DNA of 64,000 nt from Thioalkalicoccus limnaeus (lineage in GTDB: Bacteria; Pseudomonadota; Gammaproteobacteria; Chromatiales; Chromatiaceae): positions 124,001-188,000 of the forward strand of contig NZ_JBDKXB010000001.1 of NCBI RefSeq assembly GCF_041197575.1. Reading direction: 5' to 3'. How positions within the stretch are numbered: the stretch's first letter is position 1; every line of letters begins with the position of its first letter. The notes beneath the pieces were generated by a model. It did no database searches. It worked only from the letters and a program-made list of their open reading frames with translations, and had not been told where the DNA came from. Both the position numbers and the translations under genes were made by a program. Shown piece after piece: positions 1 through 8,856 of this stretch.

Positions 1-59
1 GCGTTTCGACGCGGTTGCGACTAGAATGGTCAGGAGCCGCGTTCTTAAGGGGAGCCCGA

Positions 60-845
60 ATGCCCAATGATGGTCGATTCGCCGCCGTTGTCCTGACGCT
101 CTTCGTGTGGGGGCTGGCCGGGGCTCTCTTTGGCGGGTTGTTCGCCGGCCTCTACCAGATGCTCGCTGTCCTCGGCGTCAGCGGCTGGTGGCTGCCTCTG
201 CTCGCGGCCACGGCTGCCGCGATGACCACGGCGACCTTCTATAGCGCCATGCCGGTCGCGCTGGCTGGGGCCATGGGTGGTGTTCTGGGTTCGATCGGCT
301 ATCTGGTTGCCGCGGGTCATCGAATCGACCTGGCGACGATCCTGTTCGTGACGACGCTGTCGGGTTTCGTCGCCGGCGTCTTCTACGCCTGGACGGTGCG
401 CGGGAACCCGCGGCCGCTGGCCGGGCCCTTGACCGGTATGTTGGCCGGTCTCGGAGCCGGTGTTGTGCTGATCCTGGGTTTGAGGTTCTTCGAGGGGCCG
501 GTCGGGATGTTCGTGCTCGCGGCCGGCGTGGTCGCGCTGGTCGGGACCTTGTTCGAGGTGACCGAGCGCCGCATCGATCGCATCGCGGGTCTTCTCCCGG
601 TCGCCGTCGGGGCGCCGCTGATCGCGGGATTGATCGCCAGTGTCGTCGGGGCCGGCATCTGGCTGATGTCCGGGACGACGCTCGGGGCTTTGGATCCGGG
701 CACTCGCGATGCGATCCAGCGTCTCGTCACCGAGATCCCGCCGGGCGCCCTCGGCGGTATGCTCGGCGGGGCCGTCACGGGTGTCCTGTTGGAGTTCATG
801 GGTTATCGGCTCGAGGACCGCCTGCGCCGAGGGGGGCTGGATTGA
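60..845 (+). CDS. Polytopic membrane protein of unknown function
   Basis: The 261-residue product is dominated by Gly/Ala-rich hydrophobic stretches; I count about seven or eight likely membrane segments covering most of the chain, with a short charged region (VTERRIDR) near the middle and a charged C-terminus (YRLEDRLRRGG). The start at 60 is chosen because AAGGGGAG lies seven bases upstream; the frame is open further upstream to 15. The Gly-rich segments resemble small-residue packing motifs seen in many inner-membrane proteins, but I recognise no family. It precedes a lytic transglycosylase gene on the same strand with a 109-base gap. No function is assigned. Confidence 0.75.
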   Translation: MPNDGRFAAVVLTLFVWGLAGALFGGLFAGLYQMLAVLGVSGWWLPLLAATAAAMTTATFYSAMPVALAGAMGGVLGSIGYLVAAGHRIDLATILFVTTLSGFVAGVFYAWTVRGNPRPLAGPLTGMLAGLGAGVVLILGLRFFEGPVGMFVLAAGVVALVGTLFEVTERRIDRIAGLLPVAVGAPLIAGLIASVVGAGIWLMSGTTLGALDPGTRDAIQRLVTEIPPGALGGMLGGAVTGVLLEFMGYRLEDRLRRGGLD

Positions 846-954
846 TGTCCGTACCCTGCGTTGGAACTCGGTGTGGCGGTCTCGCATCGAATCTGTCGCA
901 GCCGAACGAGCCCCGCACCGCTTCGGCGAATCCACCCAGACCCGGGATGCCGCA

Positions 955-1746
955 ATGATGAAACCATTCACCTCGCTGTTGCTCGGTTTGCTGGTGGCGT
1001 TTTCTTCGACGGTCGATGCCGAGTACGAGCGCCGCTCGCCGGGCGACCGGGACGAGGCCACTCAAGCCCTGACCGCGTCGGTCGACAAGGCCATGCCAGG
1101 TCATGCGGGCACGGCTCTGTCGAAAGCCCAGCTCAAGCCCCTGATCGATCGGATCGCCAGCCGGTACGGGGTCGAACTGGCGTTGGTGCACGCGATCGTC
1201 GCAGCCGAGTCAGCCTATCAAGTACAGGCCGTGTCGCGTGCTGGTGCCCTGGGGTTGATGCAGGTCATGCCGGAGACCGCGGCCGATTACGGGGTGACCG
1301 ACCCGCAGGATCTGTTCGATCCGAAGATCAACGTCGAAACCGGTGTGCGCCACTTGCGACGCCTCCTGAGCAAATACGATAACGATTATGGTCGGGTGAT
1401 CATGGCCTACAATGCCGGAGAGGGGGTCGTCGATCGCACCAACAACCGGGTCACCTATGCGGAGACCTTGAACTACACAGAGGCCGTGATCCGCTTCTAC
1501 CGGCGCAACGGCGGCACCCAGCCGACCGACGACGCCCTGCGCCATGTCGCGCTGTTGCGGCGCACGACGAACCGCGGCGAGGCGCGCCGCCTGATGAAGG
1601 GCTACCTGGATCCGTCGCTGTTGTCGCTGAAGATTCAGCCGACCCTGTCGCTGGACCGGCTGGATCCTGGTCTTCACCGCGTTGGTCCGGAAAGCCGGCC
1701 CATGTTCGAGTTGCGCCCGAATCCGTCGGGGACATTCCCCGATTAG
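955..1746 (+). CDS. Secreted lytic transglycosylase (SLT domain)
   Basis: This 263-residue protein starts with a typical signal peptide (two Met, Lys, then a hydrophobic core ending near VDA). The SLT/goose-lysozyme-like domain follows: AAESAYQ supplies the catalytic glutamate, then GALGLMQVMPETA, and later MAYNAGEG, the classical motif order of family 1 lytic transglycosylases that cleave the glycan strand of peptidoglycan to a 1,6-anhydromuramyl product. It should act in the periplasm, perhaps bound to the outer membrane, although no lipobox cysteine is visible. The C-terminal 60 residues are not recognisable. Two adjacent ATG codons (955, 958) compete for the start. It ends about 100 bases before hemF. 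Confidence 0.9.
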   Translation: MMKPFTSLLLGLLVAFSSTVDAEYERRSPGDRDEATQALTASVDKAMPGHAGTALSKAQLKPLIDRIASRYGVELALVHAIVAAESAYQVQAVSRAGALGLMQVMPETAADYGVTDPQDLFDPKINVETGVRHLRRLLSKYDNDYGRVIMAYNAGEGVVDRTNNRVTYAETLNYTEAVIRFYRRNGGTQPTDDALRHVALLRRTTNRGEARRLMKGYLDPSLLSLKIQPTLSLDRLDPGLHRVGPESRPMFELRPNPSGTFPD

Positions 1747-1847
1747 CGGCCTTGAATCCTCGATGCTCGTCCGCATGTCCGTGATCGCTTCCCGATGATC
1801 GCCGCTATGCTTATTTCTGCCGAATCTGTGCCTGCGCGACGACCGAC

Positions 1848-2774
1848 ATGTCCGACCAGCCGGATCTGAGCGCCGTTCGCGACTACCTGCGCGCGCTGCA
1901 GGACCGTTTGACCTTGGCCTTCGAGGCTGCCGACGGTCGAGCGCGTTTTCGCGAAGACCTGTGGGTCAGGCCAACTGGTGGCGGGGGCCGCACCCGGGTC
2001 CTCGAGTCCGGCGCTTTGTTCGAGCAGGCCGGAGTCGGTTTCTCCCATGTCCATGGCGAGCGCTTGCCGCCATCGGCGACGGCCGCGCGCCCTGAATTGT
2101 CGGGCTGCCGGTTTCAGGCGTTGGGTGTGTCCCTGGTCGTGCATCCGGTCAATCCCTATGTGCCGACGTCGCATGCGAACCTGCGCTTTTTTCTTGCCGA
2201 GCGCGACGGTGCCAAGCCGGTCTGGTGGTTCGGCGGCGGCTTCGACCTGACCCCTTACTATGGTTTCGACGAGGATGCCGTCGCCTGGCATCGGCAGGCG
2301 CGCGCCCTGTGCGCGCCGTTCGGCGCCGACCTCTATCCACGCCTGAAGCGCGCCTGCGACCAGTACTTCTTCCTCGAGCACCGCAACGAGCCACGAGGCA
2401 TCGGCGGGATCTTCTTCGACGACCTCGACGAATGGGGGTTCGCGCGCTGCTTCGCCTTCGTTCGGGCGATCGGCGACGGTTATCTCGATGCCTACCGGCC
2501 GATCGTCGAGCGCCGTCGTCATCTGGCCTATGGCGAGCGCGAACGGGCCTTCCAGAAGTATCGCCGCGGGCGCTACGTCGAGTTCAATCTCGTCTACGAC
2601 CGTGGCACCCTGTTCGGGCTGCAATCGGGCGGGCGCACCGAATCGATCCTGATGTCGCTGCCGCCCGAGGTCAGTTGGCGTTACGACTGGCGGCCCGAGC
2701 CCGGCAGCCCGGAGGCGGCCCTGACCGAGCACTTCCTGACGGCTCGGGATTGGCTCGGCCCGGAGCCAAAATGA
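1848..2774 (+). CDS. hemF: Oxygen-dependent coproporphyrinogen III oxidase
   Basis: The 308-residue product has the family length and motifs: ARFREDLWVR near the N-terminus, WWFGGGFDLTPYYG in the centre, GIGGIFFDDLD and the C-terminal RGRYVEFNLVYDRGT and GGRTESILMSLPP. HemF uses O2 to decarboxylate two propionates of coproporphyrinogen III to give protoporphyrinogen IX, in the cytoplasm, on the route to haem and bacteriochlorophyll. Its presence implies that the host meets oxygen at least sometimes; anaerobes use the radical-SAM HemN instead, which is not in this window. The stop codon overlaps an ATG of a 38-codon frame (2771-2887) that leads into the metal exporter gene. Confidence 0.97.
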   Translation: MSDQPDLSAVRDYLRALQDRLTLAFEAADGRARFREDLWVRPTGGGGRTRVLESGALFEQAGVGFSHVHGERLPPSATAARPELSGCRFQALGVSLVVHPVNPYVPTSHANLRFFLAERDGAKPVWWFGGGFDLTPYYGFDEDAVAWHRQARALCAPFGADLYPRLKRACDQYFFLEHRNEPRGIGGIFFDDLDEWGFARCFAFVRAIGDGYLDAYRPIVERRRHLAYGERERAFQKYRRGRYVEFNLVYDRGTLFGLQSGGRTESILMSLPPEVSWRYDWRPEPGSPEAALTEHFLTARDWLGPEPK

Positions 2775-2870
2775 GCCTGCGTCGCATCGGGGTTTCCAAG
2801 CGTCGCCCGTTGCGCGGCGAACGACCCCCGCCGCTTGCCGAACCGCGGTGCCCGGCATGCGAGGGCAGCC

Positions 2871-3899
2871 ATGGCCCTGCCGTCTGACGCCTTGCCGGTG
2901 ACCGACCGGTGCCTCGATGCGGCGCCGATCCATGATCATGACTTCGGCCAAGGACGGCCGCGGCGTGCCGAGCGGCGCACCCTGGTCGTCATGGTCCTGA
3001 CACTGGTCACGATGTTCGCCGAGGTCGCCGGCGGGCTGATCACGGGCTCGATGGCCTTGCTCGCCGACGGCATCCACATGGGCGGGCACAGCATCGCGCT
3101 CGGCCTTGCGGCGGGGGCCTACTATCTGGCTCGTCGTCATGCGCAGGATCGGCGCTTCAGTCTCGGCAGCGGCAAGATCATGGACCTCACCGCCTACACC
3201 AGTGCGTTGCTGCTGGTCGTCACGACCCTGTGGCTGGTGGTCGAATCCGTGCACCGACTGCTCGACCCGCAAGCGTTGCGTGCCGCGGAGGCGCTGGCGG
3301 TGGCCGTGATCGGACTGGTCGTGAACCTGGTTTCGGCCTGGTTGCTAGCCGGCGCCCACGAACACCACCGGGCGGATGCTCATGACGACGGCGATTCAGC
3401 GGTGGCCGGCGCGGCGGCGCACGGACACGGCCACGATCAAGACCACAACCTGAGGGCTGCATTGGTCCATGTACTGGCCGATGCCCTGACCTCGATTGCG
3501 GCGATCGCGGGTCTGATCGCGGCCTGGTTATGGGGCTGGAATTGGCTCGATCCAGTCATCGCGCTGATCGCGGCGGTCGTGATCATGAAATGGGCCATCG
3601 GGCTGTTGCGACGAACCGGCGCCATCCTGCTCGATTCGGAAGGACCGGCCGCGCTGCGCGACCAGGTCACGGAACGGCTGGAAGGAGTCGGCCCGAGCCG
3701 GGTCACGGATCTGCACCTGTGGTCGGTGGGGCAGGGCGGCTGGACGCTGGTCGCCTCGGTCGTGACCCATGCCTCGGTGTCGCCGCAGGACTACCGGCTG
3801 GCGCTCGGGTCGGTGCACGGTCTTCACCACCCAATCATAGAAATCCACCATTGCCGACTTTGTCCGGCGCAGCCAACCGGCTCCGGCGGTCCGGGTTAG
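2871..3899 (+). CDS. dmeF: CDF-family divalent metal exporter, DmeF-like
   Basis: The 342-residue protein has the cation diffusion facilitator plan: an N-terminal HDHDFG motif, six likely membrane segments, a long His/Asp-rich cytoplasmic loop (HEHHRADAHDD and HGHGHDQDH), and a soluble C-terminal domain with DLHLW. Metal-site residues are visible in ADGIHM (second membrane segment) and HVLAD (fifth). The N-terminal HDH and the His loop resemble the Co(II)/Ni(II) exporter DmeF more than zinc-specific ZitB/CzcD, so the symbol is a subfamily inference. It would use the proton gradient to expel metal from the cytoplasm. ATG at 2871 follows GAGGGCAGCC; an in-frame upstream ATG lies at 2835. It is convergent with the zf-CHCC gene. 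Confidence 0.85.
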   Translation: MALPSDALPVTDRCLDAAPIHDHDFGQGRPRRAERRTLVVMVLTLVTMFAEVAGGLITGSMALLADGIHMGGHSIALGLAAGAYYLARRHAQDRRFSLGSGKIMDLTAYTSALLLVVTTLWLVVESVHRLLDPQALRAAEALAVAVIGLVVNLVSAWLLAGAHEHHRADAHDDGDSAVAGAAAHGHGHDQDHNLRAALVHVLADALTSIAAIAGLIAAWLWGWNWLDPVIALIAAVVIMKWAIGLLRRTGAILLDSEGPAALRDQVTERLEGVGPSRVTDLHLWSVGQGGWTLVASVVTHASVSPQDYRLALGSVHGLHHPIIEIHHCRLCPAQPTGSGGPG

Positions 3900-3927
3900 G
3901 CTGGCTCGAGGCACCTGGCCACGTCCA

Positions 3928-3952
3928 GGGTGCGGCACTGAGAGCCGCACCC
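3928..3952. terminator. Hairpin between convergent dmeF-like and zf-CHCC genes
   Basis: A perfect 9-bp stem GGGTGCGGC / GCCGCACCC with a 7-base loop (ACTGAGA) sits in the 69-base space between two convergent genes. There is no T-run on either side, so it may be a Rho-assisted or bidirectional terminator or an mRNA-stabilising hairpin. Confidence 0.5.
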
Positions 3953-3968
3953 GTCGGCGTGGCGTGGA

Positions 3969-4190
3969 TCAGTCTTCGAGCCGGTAGTGGGCGCCGCAAT
4001 AGGGGCAGACCGCCTCCCGATTCGGCTCGTCCTCGATCGGCAGGAATACGCGCGGGTGCATGTTCCATAGCGTGTCGGCCGGTCGCGGACAGCATAGCGG
4101 CAGGTCCGCGTGCGTGACCCGGATGATTCCGGATTCCGGATGGGGCGCGCTGGGGGCGGCAGGGTTTGTGTTGGGCATCGCCATCGGCAT
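3969..4190 (-). CDS. Small zf-CHCC zinc-finger protein
   Basis: The 73-residue product ends with the compact domain of the zf-CHCC family (bacterial relatives of the NDUFS6 accessory subunit of complex I): a Cys-Cys pair in LPLCCPRP, WNMHPRVFLPI with the conserved His, and CPYCGAHYRL at the C-terminus, giving a CHCC zinc ligand set. The N-terminal 25 residues are Pro/Ala-rich. In many gammaproteobacteria this small gene follows ilvE, as it does here (46 bases after the ilvE stop), so it is likely the last gene of a glnE-ilvE-zinc-finger transcript. Its role is unknown; zinc binding is inferred from the ligands. Confidence 0.85.
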   Translation of the reverse strand: MPMAMPNTNPAAPSAPHPESGIIRVTHADLPLCCPRPADTLWNMHPRVFLPIEDEPNREAVCPYCGAHYRLED

Positions 4191-4235
4191 GTCTCTCGTT
4201 TCGTTTCCGCGGCGGCCTGTCGAGAGGCCGTCCCG

Positions 4236-5159
4236 TCAGACCAGGGTGAGCCACTCCGGGTGCTCTCCGCGACGGCCATGGACCTGATCGAAGTAGAGGC
4301 TTTGCAGCCGCTCCGTGATCGGACCCCGGGTACCACAGCCGATCGCGCGCCCGTCGACCTCACGAATCGGCGTGACCTCGGCGGCGGTGCCGGTGAAGAA
4401 GGCCTCGTCGGCGATGTAGACCTCGTCGCGGGTGATGCGCTTTTCGATGACCGGCAGGCCGATCTCGGCGGCCAACGTCATCACCGTGCGGCGCGTGATG
4501 CCGTCGAGCGCCGACGTCAGGTCCGGCGTGTACAGGACGCCATCGCGCACGATGAAGATGTTCTCGCCGCTGCCCTCCATCACATAGCCGGCCGTATCGA
4601 GCAGCAGCGCCTCGTCGTAACCGTCGCGCAGCGCCTCTTGCAGTGCCATCATCGAATTCATGTAGTTGCCGTTGGCCTTGGCCCGGCACATGGTCACGTT
4701 GACATGGTGGCGCGTGAAAGACGACACCCGCACGCGGATCCCGCGGCGCATGTTGTCTTCCCCCAGGTAGGCGCCCCAGGACCAGGCAGCGACCATGACA
4801 TGGACCTTCAGGTTGTCGGCGCGCAGGCCCATCCCCTCGGAACCATAGAAGCACATCGGGCGGATGTAGCCGGAGCTCAAGCCGTTCTCGCGAACCGCGT
4901 CGCACTGCGCCTGGTTCAGCGTGGCTCGGTCGTAAGGGATCGTCATGCCGAGGATGTGCGCCGAGTTGAATAGACGATCCGTGTGCTCCCGGAGCCGGAA
5001 GATCGCTGCTCCCTGGGCCGTTTCGTAAGCCCGGACACCTTCGAAGACCCCCATGCCGTAATGCAAGGTATGGGTCAGCACATGGATCTTGGCCTCGCGC
5101 CAAGGCCGCATCTCGCCGTCCAGCCAGATCAATCCGTCTCGGTCTGCCATCGTCGTCAT
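4236..5159 (-). CDS. ilvE: Branched-chain amino-acid aminotransferase
   Basis: A 307-residue class IV PLP aminotransferase that interconverts Leu/Ile/Val and their 2-oxo acids using glutamate. Visible motifs are HTLHYGMGVFEGVRAY near residues 30-45, the PLP-lysine in RAKANGNYMNSM (Lys161), LLLDTAGYVMEGSGENIF and the C-terminal TGTAAEVTPI. ATG at 5159 is chosen because GGAG lies seven bases upstream and the length matches the family; the frame is open to 5222. It lies about 125 bases downstream of glnE and before the zf-CHCC gene. The glnE-ilvE pairing is common in gammaproteobacteria and links glutamate/glutamine status with transamination. Confidence 0.97.
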   Translation of the reverse strand: MTTMADRDGLIWLDGEMRPWREAKIHVLTHTLHYGMGVFEGVRAYETAQGAAIFRLREHTDRLFNSAHILGMTIPYDRATLNQAQCDAVRENGLSSGYIRPMCFYGSEGMGLRADNLKVHVMVAAWSWGAYLGEDNMRRGIRVRVSSFTRHHVNVTMCRAKANGNYMNSMMALQEALRDGYDEALLLDTAGYVMEGSGENIFIVRDGVLYTPDLTSALDGITRRTVMTLAAEIGLPVIEKRITRDEVYIADEAFFTGTAAEVTPIREVDGRAIGCGTRGPITERLQSLYFDQVHGRRGEHPEWLTLV

Positions 5160-5285
5160 CGCATCACTCCAGATCGGCGGTCGGTGCCGCCCGATACCCA
5201 AAAGCCAGTCGTCGTCGTCCACCGGGTCGAGGTTGGATCCCGGGCTGTCGTGGTTACGGTTCTCATCGAGCCGACGTTCGATGGA

Positions 5286-8138
5286 TCACGAACCGGTCCG
5301 CTCGCCCATCAGTACGGCCCACAGTTCGGCGACGCGGTGCCGCTGAGCGAGCAGCTGGTCGTCGGGGACCGATGCCGGGCGACCGCACAGCGTGCTGCGG
5401 TGGTAGGCGGCACGCAGCACCTTGTAGGCGTCGGTCAGGTCCGTGGCCGCCGAACCGGGTAGCAGATCCAGCGCCGCGAGGGTCTCGAGCAGTCGGATGT
5501 TGTCGGTCCAGCGGGTTAGTTCCGGGTGGTCCGCGGACCAACGCAGCACCGCGTATTGGACCATAAACTCGATGTCGGCAATACCGCCAGTGCCCTGTTT
5601 GAGATCGAACAGACCGCGGCCGCTTCGATCGAGGTTCGCGCGCATCTTCTCGCGCATCGCGCGGACCTCCTCGCGTAGCCTTCCGGGGTCGCGCCGACGC
5701 GCGAGGATCTCGCGGCGTAGCGCCTCGAAACCTTGCGCGAGGACTGGGTCCCCGGCGATCGGGCGGGCCCGGACCAGGGCTTGGTGTTCCCAGGTCCAGG
5801 CGTCGTTCGCTTGATAACCGGCGAAGGCGTGCAGCGAACGGACCAGGAGCCCTTTATTGCCGTCTGGGCGCAGGCGCATGTCGACCTCGTAGAGCAGACC
5901 CGAAGGGGTCCGCGTGGTCAGCATGTGGATCATGCGTTGGCCCAGCCGCAGGAAGAACTGCTGGTTGGAGATCGGGTGCGGGCCATCGGTCATCGCCGTG
6001 ACCGGATGGTTGCCGTGGATGAAGACGAGATCGAGGTCCGATCCGTAACCGAGCTCGATGCCGCCCAGCTTGCCGTAGCCGATCACGACGAAACCGAGGC
6101 CCGAGCCCGAGACCTCCCGTGGTGGGCCGTGGCGCGTGGCCAGATGTCCATAGGCCAAGGGCAGGACGCGAGATACCGTGGCCTCGGCGATCTCGGTCAG
6201 GTAATCGCTGACGATCATCAGCGGAATCGCATCGGTCAGGTCCGCAGCGGCGACCCGCAGGATGTTTCCGTGTGCGAATTGTCTCAGGTACTCCATTTGT
6301 TGCTCGAGATCCTGGTCACCGACCCGCGCGAGCAGGACGCCGAGTTGTTCCTCGAGATCGCTGCGACGCAGCGGCGCATAGAGACGCTGTGGATCGATCA
6401 GCTCGTCGAGCAGCAGGGGATAACGTGCGATCTGGTCGCTGACCCACCCGCTCATCCCGGTCAACCTCGCCAATTGCGCGAGGATCGTCGGATACTCGAT
6501 CAGCATGGCCAGATAGGCCGTGCGTCGGGCCACGGCCGTCAGCACCTTGAGGATCCGTTCCAGCGCGGCATCCGGCGTATCCGACGAGGCGATCACGCCG
6601 ATGACGCGCGGCATCAGTTCAGCGAGCCGCTCGCGACCGCGGCGACTGATGTCCATGCGCTCGGTCGCCGCACGGAATTGATCGAGACGGGTCAGCGCCG
6701 CGGCGGGGTCGGCGAAGCCAGCCTGTGCCAACAGTTCCTGATCCCGCAAGGCGTCCGTGTCACCCCGCCACAGGGCCTCGAAAGACGAGGTGTCGGCCGC
6801 CTGTTCGACCGGGCTCGCGAACACCTGGTCGAAATGCGCTTGCACGGCGTGGCGGTAGCGATCGAGCTCGGCCATGAACGCCGTCCAGTCGGAGAACCCC
6901 AAGCCATGCGCCAATCGGCCGCGGTCTTCCGGTGCACGCGGCAGCGAGTGGGTCTGTCGATCACGCCAGGCCTGCAGGTGGTTCTCGACCCGCCTCAGAA
7001 AGCAGTAAGCGTCGTCGAGTTCTCGGACGGCCTCACCCGGTAACAGGCCTTTTGCGGCCAACCGCGCCAACACCTGGCGCAAGGGTCGTATCTGCAGATC
7101 CGGATCGCGTCCGCCGCGGATCAATTGGAAGGCCTGGGCGATGAATTCGATCTCGCGGATGCCGCCTGGCCCGAGCTTGATGTTGTCGACCATGCCCTTG
7201 CGTTGAAGATCCTTGGCGATCAGACGCTTCAGCTCACGCAACGAGTCGATGGCGCCAAAATCCAGGTAACGACGGTAGACGAAAGGCCGCAACAAGGTCA
7301 TCAGTCGCGCGCCATCCGCCGGGTCTCCGGCGACGATCCGCGCCTTGATCATCGCGTATCTTTCCCATTCGCGGGCCTGGAACTGGTAATAGTCCTCGAT
7401 CGCCGAGAAACTCATCGCCAGCGGGCCGGAGTCGCCGAACGGCCTGAGCCGGGTATCGACGCGAAAGACGAAGCCGTCGATGGTCTGGGTGTCGAGCGCC
7501 TGCACCAGGCGTTGTGCGAGGCGGATGAAGAACTGTTCATGGGTCAGCGGGCGGGGCGCCGTCAGCTCGCCGTGGCTCGGAAAGGCGAAGATCAGGTCGA
7601 TGTCCGACGACAGATTCAGTTCGCGGCCACCAAGCTTGCCCATGCCGAGGACCACGAGTCGCAATGGCCGGCCGTCGGCATCGAGCGGCGAGCCGAGCTC
7701 CGCCACGGCCCATTGGTGGAGGCGATCCAGGGTCTGGGCGATACAGCAGTCGGCCAATTCGCTCAGCTCGGCGAGGGTCTCATCGAGGTCGGCCCAGGCG
7801 GCCAGGTCGCGCCAGATGATGCGCACCATCTGCCGCCGCCGGAAGCCGCGCAGCGCGGTCATCAAACCGGTGTCGTCGCTGACGTCGGCGAGCGCCGAGG
7901 TCAGTTGCTGGGTTAGTTCGCCCTCGCGGAGGCGGCGTTCCAGCATGCCCTCGGCGAGGAGTTCGGCGAGTATCTCCGGTGCCCTGGCGCAGCTGCTGGC
8001 GACGTACTCGCTGCCGTGCCAGACCCGCTGACGCGCCTCGCTCCAGACCGGATCGTCCGGCCATGTCACACCTTGCTCACGCGTCCAAGCGAGCCAATCT
8101 TGCCAGTGGCGTTCGGTGGTGCTGGTCGTATCGTTCAT
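5286..8138 (-). CDS. glnE: Bifunctional glutamine synthetase adenylyltransferase/deadenylylase
   Basis: A 950-residue protein with the duplicated architecture of GlnE: an N-terminal nucleotidyltransferase core with GGRELNLSSDIDLIF (deadenylylase half), a helical linker, and a second core with GGIELGYGSDLDLVF (adenylylase half), each carrying the metal-binding D-x-D. The helical regulatory parts contain GPGGIREIEF and GTGGIADIEFMVQY. GlnE adds or removes AMP on glutamine synthetase in response to PII proteins and glutamine. The family length is about 945. ATG at 8138 is preferred; an in-frame GTG at 8159 would add seven residues, and neither has a strong Shine-Dalgarno. It is the first gene of the minus-strand glnE-ilvE group. 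Confidence 0.97.
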   Translation of the reverse strand: MNDTTSTTERHWQDWLAWTREQGVTWPDDPVWSEARQRVWHGSEYVASSCARAPEILAELLAEGMLERRLREGELTQQLTSALADVSDDTGLMTALRGFRRRQMVRIIWRDLAAWADLDETLAELSELADCCIAQTLDRLHQWAVAELGSPLDADGRPLRLVVLGMGKLGGRELNLSSDIDLIFAFPSHGELTAPRPLTHEQFFIRLAQRLVQALDTQTIDGFVFRVDTRLRPFGDSGPLAMSFSAIEDYYQFQAREWERYAMIKARIVAGDPADGARLMTLLRPFVYRRYLDFGAIDSLRELKRLIAKDLQRKGMVDNIKLGPGGIREIEFIAQAFQLIRGGRDPDLQIRPLRQVLARLAAKGLLPGEAVRELDDAYCFLRRVENHLQAWRDRQTHSLPRAPEDRGRLAHGLGFSDWTAFMAELDRYRHAVQAHFDQVFASPVEQAADTSSFEALWRGDTDALRDQELLAQAGFADPAAALTRLDQFRAATERMDISRRGRERLAELMPRVIGVIASSDTPDAALERILKVLTAVARRTAYLAMLIEYPTILAQLARLTGMSGWVSDQIARYPLLLDELIDPQRLYAPLRRSDLEEQLGVLLARVGDQDLEQQMEYLRQFAHGNILRVAAADLTDAIPLMIVSDYLTEIAEATVSRVLPLAYGHLATRHGPPREVSGSGLGFVVIGYGKLGGIELGYGSDLDLVFIHGNHPVTAMTDGPHPISNQQFFLRLGQRMIHMLTTRTPSGLLYEVDMRLRPDGNKGLLVRSLHAFAGYQANDAWTWEHQALVRARPIAGDPVLAQGFEALRREILARRRDPGRLREEVRAMREKMRANLDRSGRGLFDLKQGTGGIADIEFMVQYAVLRWSADHPELTRWTDNIRLLETLAALDLLPGSAATDLTDAYKVLRAAYHRSTLCGRPASVPDDQLLAQRHRVAELWAVLMGERTGS

Positions 8139-8856
8139 CTCAGTAGGGTGCCGTAGCACGAAGCTAGACCGCCAGCCACCCGCTTTGCTCCGGCCGCGGC
8201 ATCTTCTCGCCCATGCCGCGTTGTGCGCCGTGACGGCCAGGCGTGATGGTCGACGCGATCGTCAGGGTCGGAAATCCCACGGTGATCGGGCGAATCGAGG
8301 TAGTGCCGGGTTGTGTTAGACTCCGGGCGCTTAAGCCGAGTTGAATGGATCCGAGCACCGCGAGGCCTGAATGCGTGGGCGATCCTCGAATCCAGCGAGC
8401 TCGAACGCCCAGCGTCACTCGATCGACAGAGCGCGGGTGGTCGGAGGCGAGCCATCGAAAACCTTCGCATCGCGCGATAGACGCGGCGCGAGCAGGCCGG
8501 ATACGCAGCGATCATCGGGGTCTTGCACAGCGATGGCCATGAATAGACAAGCCTGTGGGCGTCGCCGGGCGACCTTTGGTTCGGGCACAACGTGCCCGGA
8601 CGAACCCTATCATAAGGCATTCGCGGGGGCGAGATCGGCCGCCTTGGTCGAATCCCGGCAGCTCGCTCTGAGGTAGCCCTGGTGCGTCGAGCGGGACGTG
8701 GATTATTGCCACGGATACACGCGGATCAACACGGATATGGACCAGAACGGCTTGGTTCGAGCGGAAAAATCCGTGTTCATCCGTGTCGGTCGGTGGTCTA
8801 TTTCGGGATTTCGTCGAGACTGTCGGGGCCGCGATGATGGCCTTGGAGGTGACATG
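8139..8856. other. 718-base intergenic region, no convincing gene
   Basis: This divergent gap separates glnE (minus) from the DUF4139 gene (plus). Six-frame reading shows only short frames with no family features. It holds three things: a promoter-like stretch around 8310-8335 (TTAGACT before GGGCGCTTAA), a structured segment at 8578-8606 where GGTTCG pairs with CGAACC around an inner GGCAC/GTGCC hairpin, and the inverted repeat at 8709-8796. I checked for signatures of RNase P RNA, tmRNA, 6S and SRP RNA and saw none. Confidence 0.6.
8709..8796. repeat. Periodic inverted-repeat element (ACACGGAT-type)
   Basis: The left arm (8709-8736) consists of three roughly 10-base units of the form CACGGAT; the right arm (8769-8796) is its imperfect reverse complement, built from ATCCGTGT units. 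Aligning the two 28-base arms gives 22 matches. The 32-base spacer contains GGACCAGAACGGCTTGG. I recall very similar ATCCGTGT-CATCCGTGT arrays as dispersed repeats in proteobacterial genomes, so this is probably a copy of a dispersed element rather than a local operator. It sits about 50 bases upstream of the DUF4139 ribosome-binding site. Confidence 0.75.
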
